A stretch of DNA of 64,000 nucleotides from Struthidea cinerea (taxonomy: Eukaryota; Chordata; Aves; Passeriformes; Corcoracidae): positions 229,517 through 293,516 of the forward strand of contig VZTI01000467.1 of assembly GCA_013397865.1 (NCBI GenBank), in the 5' to 3' direction. The notes beneath the pieces are model-generated. The model was not told the origin of the DNA. It did no database searches and saw only the letters and a list, made by a program, of their open reading frames with translations. The position numbers and the translations under genes were made by a program. Shown here piece after piece: positions 49,401 to 60,823 of the stretch (position 1 is the first letter of the stretch; each line of letters opens with the position of its first letter).

Positions 49401-52400
49401 TAAAATAAAAATACGTAATGCAGTCATCTGCTCTTCAAAATCCTCAACAAGAGACATACCCCAGTCCCGTTTGTGTTGGTGTAAATCCAGAATCCCTTTA
49501 TATCCATTAGTGGCTTTAATATAGATTAACCCAGTTTTTAAATGGAATCAGGATTGGGCCAGTTGCATGTTGGCTTTACATCCTAAATGGTGCTGCTAGA
49601 TTAATAGGGATTTCACAAGTGCTCAGTTTTCTCAGGTGGGAACACTCTGGCCATATTTGTATTATGAACTGCAAAACTGACCATGTACAGCATTCCTTTA
49701 GATTGCAGCAGGCTGATCCTGCCTTTGGAACTATGATCCCGGCTTACGTACCTTGTGAAGTTGCATTTTTAGCCCATTCACTAAATTTTGCTCTCAGCTG
49801 TGCTCAGATAGCAATGCAGAGGAGAAACTTGTAACAGTATTTCGATCCATTCTTGAGAGACAACAACAGGTATCATTTGGAGCAGAACCTGAGATGTACT
49901 GTCCTATATACTAAGACAGAGAAACTTATTTTAATAAATGCCATTTGAAATATTTAATAGATTACCTGTAAGCTTCCTTACATATCAGGGTTTTTATTTT
50001 ACATGTGCAAACAGTAAAATAATAATTATTTAAAAACCTGTTCAGATTTGAGAGGTTAAATATTAGCAATTAACAATAAAGAGGATTACTAAAAATCCCA
50101 CTTCTCAATGAGGGACCACATTATTTGATGAAGCTAATGTTTCTAATGGCTTTGCTCCTATCTGGTCAGTGAATGAAACAAATGCAAGGGCTGCTTATCT
50201 GGTTCTGCTCATGGTATATGGCCCCCTAAAGTACACCGTATTGCTGCTGTAAAGTCAGGATAAATGAAAATGGAGACTTGGTTAGGAGTGCTTGTGTTGT
50301 TTGGTCTTGGAGAAGGGGGATCCTGGTAAGCTGTTTCCCCATGGTTTGCAGGAAACGGCCTGAGTCTAGGTGGGGACAAGGAAAGAAAGGAGTTCCTGGG
50401 AGATACGGTTGCTTCTGTGAACAGATTATCGGGATGGGTAGTTACAAGTGCTCTTACGTAACTTGGACTGAGGATAGTCCATCCTTTCAGTCAGGTATGC
50501 ATTATTCTGAATACACTCTGCAGTGGCTTTGACCCTCTGTAGCCATTTCAATTAAAAACTGCTGGGCTAGCTTTTGATGTAAGTCTAGTGAAGGTTCTAG
50601 AGCGGGAGGGAGGGTGAGCGCAGACGGCATTCATCCCACGAAATGCAGGACTGGATAGGTATTCTTGAGCTCCATCTACAGTCAAATCAGTGCTGCGCCT
50701 AAGCACGCGTAGGTTTATGCGGGCACCACGCCCACAGCCAAAGTTGCTTGCATATTTTCCCAGCATGGTTATGTTAGAGTGGTGCTCTGGGGGCTGCCAT
50801 TCCCTGCTTCTCAGCGTAGTCTTGAGCGCTGTGCTGATAACTTTTTAATGCTGGCAGTGTTGCTGCTGGCATGTTCAAGCCTACCTTGGCTATGTGCATC
50901 TGACTTTCTGTCACACATACATGTGCCCAGCTTTGACTGGCTTGTACTGAGAGCAGGTGCAGTTTGAGAAGCTGTGTTGGACAGATCACTTAATTATTTT
51001 CCCCTGCCTTTCTTGTGTGTGAGTTGAAAATAATGCCTTTGAAATTGCTTTGAAAATTTAGGCACAAAGGGTGCTGCATAATATCCTCAGTACATTTAAA
51101 TGAAATAGTTTACATGGTGAGGGAGGGTGGAGGTAGAAGTCTAATGTCCAGCTGAACTGTATCCAGCTAGAATCATGAGCCTCTGAATTTAAAGGAACTA
51201 CCATTTGAGAGGGGCACTGCTTTTCTTTCTAAATTGTATGATGTTCTGAGACTTAAAGGCTCATAATGCAGTCAGGCTTTAAACTTCTGTCAGTTGTTTC
51301 CCCCCTACATGCTTTTGAATAAGTTTCCTTTCTCTTCTCCATTCCCAGCATATACATGTATACCTAGCAAGAGTCAGATAAAACCAAAAGGAAGTAAAAT
51401 TTAAGATTTTGCCACTGTCTTCTTCTCAGGATGATGTAAAGAGTACCCAGGACATATTTAATGTCCTCTGCTACTGCATACCTTACTGAGATGAGTAAAT
51501 TATCTTCCTGCTATGGGTCCCCCCAGACCACTGGAAAAAGGATGGATTGGTGATTCCTTCTTCTTAATGTCATTAGAAGATACTGCTCCTCTAAGAGATG
51601 AGGAAGGGTGGGAGAAACAAGGGGTTATCCAAGGGGTTGTTTGCTCACCAACTGCATTAGCTGCTGTCCTATCATCTGCTTCATCCGAGCAGATGTTGGA
51701 TTATTATTCTAGGACTTCTGATGATTGTCACCTTCTTCTCTTCCCTTCTCTCTCACCCTCCCACAATATGGGGCTTTACACCACACCCTTGTCTTTTGCC
51801 TGCCCTGGTGTTTAAGGATTAAGCTGAGCAACATGACTCCAGAATAGAGAATTTGAAGATTCAGCTTGCATTGTTGGGATCTTCTGTTATAGATGCTGGA
51901 AATACCACAGTTTTGACTTTTTCTTTTTTTTTCAGATTTGTTTAGTTGCTCTAACACATATGCTTAAAATAGACTGCTATCTCCAAGACTTGTTCTCTGT
52001 TAATCAGCAGCAAAGAAAGCCGATGTGGACCATGTGTGTGGAGAAAAATCAAATGGATGAAGACATAATCAGAGCTATTCTTCCATTCAGAGTAAATATT
52101 AACAACAGTGTTTTATGACAAACTATAATTGAGGACATTAACTTACTGGGGAAAATCATCTTCCTTGGTAAACAGGCACATGTTGCTGTTGCGTCAGGTG
52201 CTGACAGAAGCAATATTATCTAGTTTTCAGTAAGTCTGCCTACATGAGTGTCTGTCTATAAAAGAGTGTTTTATGATGCAAAAGAGTATTTTTGTGGAAG
52301 TGTTCCTGATTCCAATTTGATTTGCCCACTTGCTTTCTCTTCTTACAGAGTTAAATAGGTTTCATTTCTATTCACATTTTTGCAGCTACAAGAATAGCCT

Positions 52401-52736
52401 ATATACGTATTTATCTGTACCCATGCATATTTTGCTAGATGTGCTTTGCCAATTGCAATACTATCAGAAGCTTTTATGCAAAGGTAAGCCTCATTTTTGG
52501 TCCAAATTTATATTTAGATTATTCTGTCTTTTATTCTTGTATGTCTGAATCTGTGTAATTCTGTTGGCGTCAGTGGCAATGCATATCAGATTCACAGTTG
52601 AAATAGAGAGACAAAGGCTATGCACCTTAATCTGTTTTCCTGTTGTGTTATATTTGTAATAGAGAAAAGAACTTTTGTCCAGATTATAGCAGCAAAACCA
52701 GAAATTTTAATTTCATTTCAAAAAAAACCAAACAAA

Positions 52737-52758
52737 CCCCCCACCCCCAAACCCCCCC
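52737..52758 (-). other. C-rich tract, possible G-quadruplex on minus strand
   Basis: C runs of six, five and seven, separated by A and AAA. The complementary strand carries long G runs that could fold into a quadruplex if the longest run is split. This is sequence-based inference only. Confidence 0.4.
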
Positions 52759-53935
52759 ACGCTGTTCATTATTAGCAATAGAAGAAGGCAGGATTAGAAG
52801 GCATTGGTTCCGTTTAGGATTACGCAGAAGGAAAATTGTCTGTGTCATTTTGGAGACTTTTTGTTTGTCTGTTTGTCTGCTTGTTTGTTTTCTGGTGGAA
52901 CTTGCTCTGTGCATGGAAATTAAATTGTTTGATACAGCAACAACAAAAGCAGGAACTGATCACTGTGAATTCATGTACTATCAGAAAAAAAACAAACAGA
53001 AAAACATATGCAGTAGATTAATGCAAAGATGGAAATGGGCAAGATCCTTGTTGCATTAAAGAAATCCCAGATATCTTCAATTTTATTTTGGCTGTGGTCA
53101 TTCATATCTCTTCAGAAGTTTCTCAATAGCAACTACTGTTGTATGCTGCCTTTGAAACCCACATGCTACCACTGAAGCAGGGTTTGAATCAGCATGGAAT
53201 TTGGCTTATCAGACTGTGTCTGGGAAGCCAGCAGTTTTTGTCATGCCAGATTGCATCTGGCTTAAAAACTGAAGAAAAATGTAGTGACACATTGTGAAAA
53301 GAAAAAGACAAGCTTTATTGGCTTCAGTGAAATCTCATAATCAGATAAATGTTTCATACTTTGTATATATTAGTTATTTAAGCAGTAATTATATTCATTA
53401 AATATGTGCTTTAAAGTTAATGTTGCTGGAGATATTTCAAGTATTAGAGATGTGCACGTAAGTCACTTTTCATATTTAGAAATCTTCTTATCCTCATAAG
53501 AATTTCATGCTTTTTGATGTGCTTATATGAAAATCAGGATGGAAGAACAGGCTATTTTTCTAGAAGTCACAAACACAAAATTGTTTTGTTTGTGATCATG
53601 TCTTAAGAAGACGTTGATGCAACATCCTAGAGCAGTATGATTTTAATTGAGCAGTGGCTTTTTTGTCTCGCCCTGAAGAAGAACTGAATGTTCTTTAGGC
53701 ATACATTAGTAGCCTGGACAGAAAATCAGAAAATAAAAGTTCATATCTTTATTTAGGAGGTTTAGTTGCTGAAATTGATTCTCTTTCCTTAAAGGAGTCT
53801 GATCAGCAGTCCTGTATCTCTTTCTTATCAAGGATAGAGAGCACTTTGGTGGCTGCAAATTGAATGATAACCTAGGAGAAACTGTATGATTGCCCACACC
53901 CTCTCCTGAGCATTTGTCAAAACATAGTTGTGGAA

Positions 53936-53955
53936 ATTAGCTATTTCTAGCTAAT
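53936..53955. repeat. Small hairpin, 8-bp arms
   Basis: ATTAGCTA and TAGCTAAT are perfect reverse complements around the loop TTTC. Confidence 0.9.
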
Positions 53956-56900
53956 CATAGCTAGATTATAAGGAATGTCAGTTTGATGGAGGTGAGGAAA
54001 GAAAGGGGCAGGAATGGGACTGTCAGAGTTAATTCTGCGAAATGACATCTGGCAAAAAAGCAATTAGGGTTATTTGGACAGCTTGCCCAGAACAGCATAT
54101 TTCTCACCTTTGTCATTCATAGAAGGAGTAGATGCCTGTACTAGATACATTTTTTGTGTAAAGCTGCAAAAAATATAGCAATATTGTGTTTAAGCAAGCT
54201 GTTGTAAAGTTTAAAACTAAAAGGGTAATCCTAGTATAACAAGTAATTGGGTTGCTCTCTACAGTACTAAGGTTCTTATTTTTTTTTTTTTAAGTGGCAT
54301 ATACAGCTGTATTTTGTGTTAAAACAAGCACAAGGTGAGTAAAATCTAGTTTTATCACTGCCTGTATTAAGTGCACTGGAAGAGTGACGGCTGAGGTGCT
54401 TTGACTCTCAGAAAAGCATGTCAGAGTTGCAAGAGTCTTGCAGATATGAGAAAAGATGGAGAAGGAAAAATATAAACTCTCAGTAATCTGAAATCTCAGC
54501 AGTTTGCCCCAGTTTTATAATAAAACAAAACAGAATGAGATGACCAACTCTCACAGCATGCCACCGCTGGAGTTAATACGTTACTGGCTGATGACAGTGA
54601 TTATGATGTTAAAAAATGCCTATATAAGGCACCCCTAGGATTAATTAGCAGATAAAATTATGAAAATTCATTTCTGTAAATATTGCTGGGAAATGCAGAT
54701 GAAAATATTGGCTCCTCATGGGCTTTAGGGGAGGACTTGCTGACAGAGGTGGAATAACAGCTCATATAGCATAGAATGGTCTGGGACAACGGAGGAAGAT
54801 CTCCCTTGGTTTCCTTGGCACCAACCAATTCCTGAACATAGCTGGCCTACCCATGTGCATGTAGGTCCCTTCACAAGTTGAAGGATTTGCTCTGCTATTT
54901 TCCTATAGCTCTGAGGCTTTCTATAAGTGACAGTAGGGTTCATCAGGCTCTTACTCAATTTTTCAGGAATATGGTGACTATTGGGATGCACAGGGTTCTG
55001 GATTTGTCTCCCACTACCATTAGCTGTAATGAGAGATAAGGCAAACAGAGGTCACCATCTAACACTAGCACAGTTACAGGGTTTGGGATTTTTGTTCTTG
55101 GCTTTTTTTTCAGATGTGTTTAACATGCCCTATCCCTTTTTCCTTTGCAGTAGGAGTAGATTTACCTTCCACATTTCAAGCAATCAGATGGTACTGCAGG
55201 CTCAGAGCATGCAGGCTCACGTGGAGTTAAATGATTTCCTCCATTTCAGATTTTGTGCCGACCAGATTTAAATTCAACAGTGTTTGTTTAGGATTCTGTA
55301 CTCAGCACTTCGTATTAGATGAGAAGAAACCCTGCATTTAAATTATTCAGTCTTTAGGACTGATGAAAATTGTCAATCACCTTCTAGCATATTTAACTTA
55401 TCCTAAAGGATGCTTACAGGTGCAAAAATTCACATCCAGTTGCATTTATATATCCTTGGGTTTATTTTGTCACTGAGTGACTCTGTCCTCGCCTTCTGAT
55501 GTATTCTTGTGTTGCTCTACAGACGGTGGGCAGAAATCAGGTTTTGGGTATAAAAATAATAAATTCCATTTTCCCCAAATTGGTAAGATTGAGATAGAAA
55601 AAAATAACATGGAAACATTAAACATTCCATGGCATTAAATAACAATGGCTGGCATGTCCTGCCTAAAGTAGGAGAAATGCCACTATGGCAGGTTATTTGC
55701 TTGGTGCTAACTGCAGAGTCAGTAAGTATTATAATTATTTCTGATATTTACATTCTGTCTGGGCATCAGGAGAAGAGATGGTGTTAACTATGGAGTGAAA
55801 ACAGGGCTGAAGTGAAGGGGGGATGGGACATGCAATCTGGGAGGGTGTGTGCAACAGACCTGAACCGACAACCACCTTTCCCATCCTGCAGTGTCAAAAT
55901 GCTTCCACCCCACATCAGGATCATAATGTTTCATTTTAAATAAATAAATAAATAGTTGGCAGGATCCTTCCAGGACCAGCCTTTTCAGAAGCCACCCTGG
56001 GGTGCAAGGCCTGGGCCTGCTTGGAGTGGGAGAGAGGCGTAAGGTTGGCTGCCTGTGACGGCATGTCCCAAGTGTCCAATCGTCATGGGGACAGAGGATG
56101 AGATGGGGATGGGGATGAGGATGGCAGTGACAAGGTCGCATGAGGGAGGCCCCAGATCGGCACTTCCTGGGTGCCCAGGGTGCAAGGAGAAACATGGAAG
56201 GTGTAGGCTGCCCGTTGAAATATCTCCTCGTGGGGGAGCTGGAGGCAGCGCTGCCCCTGCAACAGGGTGGCTGTGGGGGGCTGAAGGCTGGCAGGCACTG
56301 AGTTTGCTGGCTTGGATCTTGGTGTCAGTAGGGAGTTCTTCCTGACGTGGAGGTGGTTTCATTAGGAAAATCCCAGCCTGCTCTGCCATTTGTGAAACAG
56401 TTGGTCAGGGCAGCTGAGTTCTCCCTCTTGAAAGAAGCCCCATGGGCATGGTGAGCAAACCCCACAGTGGGAGAGGTTGGTGCTCTTGAGGTTGTTTTGG
56501 GTTTCTGGCTGCTTCAACCAAATGAGATGGTCCCAGAGAATTGGCTGATAGGCTGAAATTCATGTTCATTCATTGTACATTTGCCCTTCTGCAGATGAAG
56601 ATCATCAATCAAAAGAAAACAGTTGTCTTTGTGCCACATCCCAGGTTTGAAACTAGATGGAAGCCAGTTGGTGATCTCCGTACGGTAACAGCCTTTAGTA
56701 AAAAGGTGCTTCAAAGAAGTGTGGTGGTTGAAGCATCACCACTGAGAAGTGGTTACTGAGCCAACACTTTGAAACTCTTTAAAACCATCTGAGGGAAATT
56801 GCCACATCCAGTGCCCCTCAGAGAGGACAATGACTTCATACTGCTTCATGAGGGAGTGTTTTTACTGAGCTTGTAGTTACTTTGTCCTTCCATAGGACTT

Positions 56901-59162
56901 TTTGTGAGAACCTCCTTATGGACTTTAAAAAAAGCAAACATAAATAATGAGTAGGTAGAAATACCAGCCTCTGACCACACCTGCATGCATATGCTTCCAG
57001 AAGGACAGCATAGATAACACGTTTTATTTCTTCATATTTAGAAACTTTCCCTAGTGCTACTAAGTGAGGGACTCAAATTCAAAGCTATGCATTTTTTTTA
57101 CTACATTCTGAAGGTCTCCGTACTCTTTTTCTTTTTTCTTTCCAGTGAATCTGGGTAATTTTTTTTTGAAATATCATTTTCTGCCTGACTCAGCAGTTGC
57201 CTCTATGATAAATCTGAGGGACAGGAGATGGGACAGGCTCTTTATCTGGCAAAAATTTAATGAGGTATATGTTTCTTTCAGGTCTTAGTGGGAATAAAAC
57301 TCTCTTTGTAAAAACCTCTGAGAAATTTATCCAGCTGAGGGTTGTCAGATTTACGTGGGCTTTTTTATTCATTTGCTAGCTTAAAAAAGAAAAATCAGGC
57401 CCAGCAGTCAGGTGTACCATGTAGGTGTGCGGTACACCCTAGAGGACTATGAAGCTGATGAATAGTTAGCTTCCTATAATGCCAAGTAGCTCATCCCTGA
57501 TATATAATAATGCTAATTTTTAATGCTTTCAGAAATTCACATGTAAAGCTTTGCAAAATCAAAGAATCCACATTAAAAACATCCAAACACTTTGTTTAGA
57601 CCTCTCTTTTTCTTGCTTTATGATAAATAGTTGGGAGTAATTACTTTTATTTTGTATAACTATTTATGGAGTTTCCAAATGAAGGATTGTAAGTACATAA
57701 CTTGAATGTAAGATTATGATTTCCTCATCAATGTTCAGTCCTAAAGTATTTTTTGGATGATTTTGAAGTGTATCAGGTAAAAATAAAGAAAGAAATATGG
57801 GACTGAATCTTTAAATTAGCATGATGCCTTGGGGGGAATAGCTGGCTAATGAAAGTCAACAGCAGCATGTCAAATAATCCTTTATTGGAGCTACAGGTGT
57901 CTGTAATCATTTATTGGAGCTGTCAGATTGGTCTCCACTGATATACTTGCCCATTTCTGAAGATCTTTTCTTTTGCTGCTTTACTCATTTGAGGTGAGGG
58001 GATCATGCTGTCATGTTCATCACTGAAACTTGTACTTACTTGTAAGTTCAGAGTGTGCCTAGGAATCATAAAAGGAATAAATCCTTGAGGTTTGCCAAGA
58101 ACCTGAAACCCTCACTTCTGATAATCTGCCTGTCATTTGCAACCAGGGAGATGTTAATGTGAAAGGCAGGTTCTTTTAAAGGGCTGGGGAAAGAGAATAA
58201 ATTCCCATCACTTGTCTAGCTGCTGTGTGCAGTCACCAAACAACTTTGAAGATACCTACACTGTTTAAAGTCAGTTTATGACTTTTCTGTGACTTTGGAG
58301 TACTGCCCAAACCAAATAAATGAGTAAGCTCCTATGCAAGCCATCTTATCAACTGTGCATTTCATAGTTAAATCTCCTACTATCCTCATTCCCTACTGTG
58401 ATATGTCTGTATCTAGGCCTTGGTATTTATATCCATTCCTGTAATTTCGTGGCCTCTCTTTCCAACATAAATATGTGCTGAATTGGGGTCCTTGCAGTGG
58501 TTCACTAGGTCATTCCTCTAAGTTGTAGAGATTTGCCCCCTTGTTAGCCCTGATTACCTGTTACATATAGAGATACAAGTTTCTCCCCATCCCTGTACTT
58601 ACCAGATTCGTCATCACCACAAGGCAAGAAATGGTCTTTTCATTCTTAAGAAGGTCCAAAACAAAATCTGTGTCACTGACACATGGTCAAATTTCAGAAC
58701 TGGGTCAGAGTGAACAAACAAATTTTCTATGTCCCTGACTGTCCTGTAGTCAATTTTGATGGGAAATAGGAACAGGATGCTTGGTCTGCATGAAAACTGA
58801 GAAACCACACATGCAAGATGTGGGCATTTCTCTGCTCAGCACACACTTGCCTTACTGCTGCAGGGAAAAAAATCTTGGTGAAAGGATGCACATGTAAAGA
58901 TATTCCAGCTGTCTCTGCACAATCCAGCTCCATGGAGCAATATCAGCTAGGGCAGGCTGGAGCTGTGATCTAGTGACAGCAGTGTTGTTCCTTGTAAAGT
59001 AGCTGGGGTTTGCTGGCAGACCTCTGCTGCTCACGCTGAGCTTTGCTGCAGTGGTGGTTTGGTTACTGGTACCTGACTTAGCCTAAGTGTGTCCACAGAC
59101 AACTTTGGGATATAGTCAAACCACACTTACACATTTGTGTGTGTCTTTGCATGTGTGTGGGA

Positions 59163-59184
59163 GCAATTTGCTGCAGCAAATTGC
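59163..59184. repeat. Perfect 22-bp palindrome
   Basis: The left half GCAATTTGCTG is followed directly by its exact reverse complement CAGCAAATTGC, with no spacer. It could be a binding site for a dimeric protein or simply chance. Confidence 0.95.
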
Positions 59185-60110
59185 AGGTGGACTAATAATG
59201 AGGGTTGCCAGCATCTCAGGATACAGTCAAACTTTTCTGAATTTGCCTCAGAGGTATGCTCACTGTCTCTGTTCAGGGCTTTAATAACAATGGTAAGAGA
59301 TATTTATGGAGATTTGATTCTGCATCGTTACCCACAGGAGTGAATGATGCTTTCAGGACTAAAGAATTAAGTTGAATTGAACATTTGGACTTGCAAGAGT
59401 GTAAATCTCCTGCAACTCACTCGTGCTGTGATGATTCAACTCTAGTTGTTACTGCTTAGCTGACTACAAGATGATACAATAATACCATGTCATTAATTAC
59501 TACTACAAAAATTCAGGAAGTGCGTGGTTAAAATATTTAATCCTTACAGTTTCCTGTTTTCTTACCTCAGAAGAATAGTGTTTCACAAGGCATTTAGGAA
59601 CAATTTAAGCCCACTGTCCTTCAGATTGGTTTTGTTCTGTTTGCTCGAACACCCCAGTTTGTACATGCATTTTTTTGAACTAGGGTAAATTTCAAATGTA
59701 TCTCCTATTTTCATTTACTCTTGTTAAGTAATGGAAAACCTGTGACAAAAGGTGTGGGAAATGTGCTTAGTGCCTTGTACGCATCCAAAGAGATTTGAAA
59801 CATTTTGGCTTCCACAGTAGAGATGTAGTCATGAAACTTGAAACAACAAACTAATCATCTCCTTAATTTTGTTTGCCTGGAGTATTTTTATTTCTACACT
59901 GAGAGCGAAAATATACTTGACTGGAGAGTAGCATAGTATAAAAGATATAAAGGTTTCTTTTTCTTTCAGAATAATATAGAGATAGTTACATTCCCAATGA
60001 GCAGTGCTTGCAGCATTGAGGCCCTTTTTTCTTCTCACCCCACCCCAGCAGAGGGGAGGCTGGGGGTACACAAAGAGTTGGGAGGAGAAACAGACAAGAC
60101 AGCTGACCCC

Positions 60111-60483
60111 TGTGGCTGTTGTACCGTGGCCGGAGAGAAATCACGACATGAAAGTTCAAGTCCAGGAAGCAAATGGAATGGATTTAGTTAGTAAAATACA
60201 GACTCATTTTATATCTTAGTATTCTTAAATGGCGTAAGGTCATTGGTCCTTTAACAATCCACCTCCCAGGCTGGTTGGCTGAAACCGACAACACCTATTT
60301 CAAAATATTTTTCCAGTCAATATCATAACGATACTACATAACAACTTGCAGATGCAGATAGAGAGAATTCGTTTACAAAACCGTAGCACTGTTTTTCATA
60401 GCTTGCGTGAGAAAAGCAGGATTGTCACAGAATGCTGCAGAAAGCTGGCAAATTTCTATGCTGAAAGCTTTTCAACATCCACA
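60111..60483 (-). mobile_element. Nested solo LTR of an ERVK/ERV2-type element (6-bp duplication)
   Basis: A 373-bp block that begins TGTGGCTG and ends CATCCACA, giving 5-bp inverted termini (TGTGG/CCACA). It is flanked on both sides by GACCCC (60105-60110 and 60484-60489), and removing it joins the outer LTR cleanly. A 6-bp duplication is characteristic of ERV2/ERVK-class integration. On the minus strand a CCAAT box (plus ATTGG, 60242-60246) lies ahead of a TATA box, GATATAAAATG (plus 60205-60215). The poly(A) hexamer looks degenerate (AACTAAA). It is a solo LTR with no internal viral sequence, and is necessarily younger than its host LTR. Confidence 0.88.
60205..60246 (-). promoter_or_regulatory. 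CCAAT and TATA boxes of the nested LTR
   Basis: Reading leftward, CCAAT (60246-60242) is followed after about 26 bases by GATATAAAATG (60215-60205), a good retroviral core promoter pointing to lower coordinates. Activity is not shown. Confidence 0.55.
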
Positions 60484-60823
60484 GACCCCAACTGACTAAA
60501 GGGACATTTCATACATATGGAATTATGCTCCAGCCTATAGAGCTGGAGGGAGAATATGGAAGGAGGGGATATTCAGAGTGACAGCATTTTTCTTCCCAAG
60601 TCATCGTTGGGTGTGACGGAGTCTAGCTCTCTTGTGGATGGAACACTTGCCTTCCCAGGGGAAGTGGTGAATGAATTCCTTGTTTTGCTTTCCCTACTAA
60701 ACTGTCTTTATTTCAACCTACCAGTGATGTCATTTTTACTCTTCCAATTCTCTCCCCCATCCCACCCAGGGGAACCAAATGAGCGACTGCAAGGGGCTGG
60801 GTTGCTGTCTGGAGTTAAGCCAT

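Larger units (their letters stand above)
43451..59994. other. Long unique-looking noncoding DNA
   Basis: About 16.5 kb without a recognised mobile element or gene. It includes a CpG-retaining patch (50600-50745), a C-rich tract (52737-52758), a small hairpin (53936-53955), a GC-richer block (about 55790-56530), a diverged direct repeat (57875-57892 and 57904-57921) and a 22-bp palindrome (59163-59184). Open frames such as 44972-45409 (145 codons) and 48743-49021 have no recognisable domain and no splice context that I can defend. Confidence 0.5.
59995..60823 (+). mobile_element. Old ERV LTR, 5'-truncated, split by a younger LTR
   Basis: The left part (59995-60110) matches the mid-LTR segment of an avian ERV family (GAGCAGTGCTTGCAGCATTG, then GGCTGGGGGTACACAAAGAG). 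The right part (60484-60823) continues it directly: CCCAACTGACTAAAGGGAC, a TATA-box position now reading CCTATAGAGCTGG, a degenerate poly(A) signal in CCTACTAAACTGTC, and a 3' end near GGAGTTAAGCCAT. The first part of the LTR is missing. The same family occurs in minus orientation at 3007 and, in related form, at 7755. No coding sequence. Confidence 0.82.

Noticed and set aside
52856..52890. GTTTGTCT-type repeats as a minisatellite
   Set aside because: Only a few irregular TTTG/TCTG units; low-complexity drift is enough to explain it.
55145..55271. Possible exon after CCTTTTTCCTTTGCAG
   Set aside because: The acceptor is good, but the open frame runs into a stop with no convincing donor, and the peptide is not recognised.
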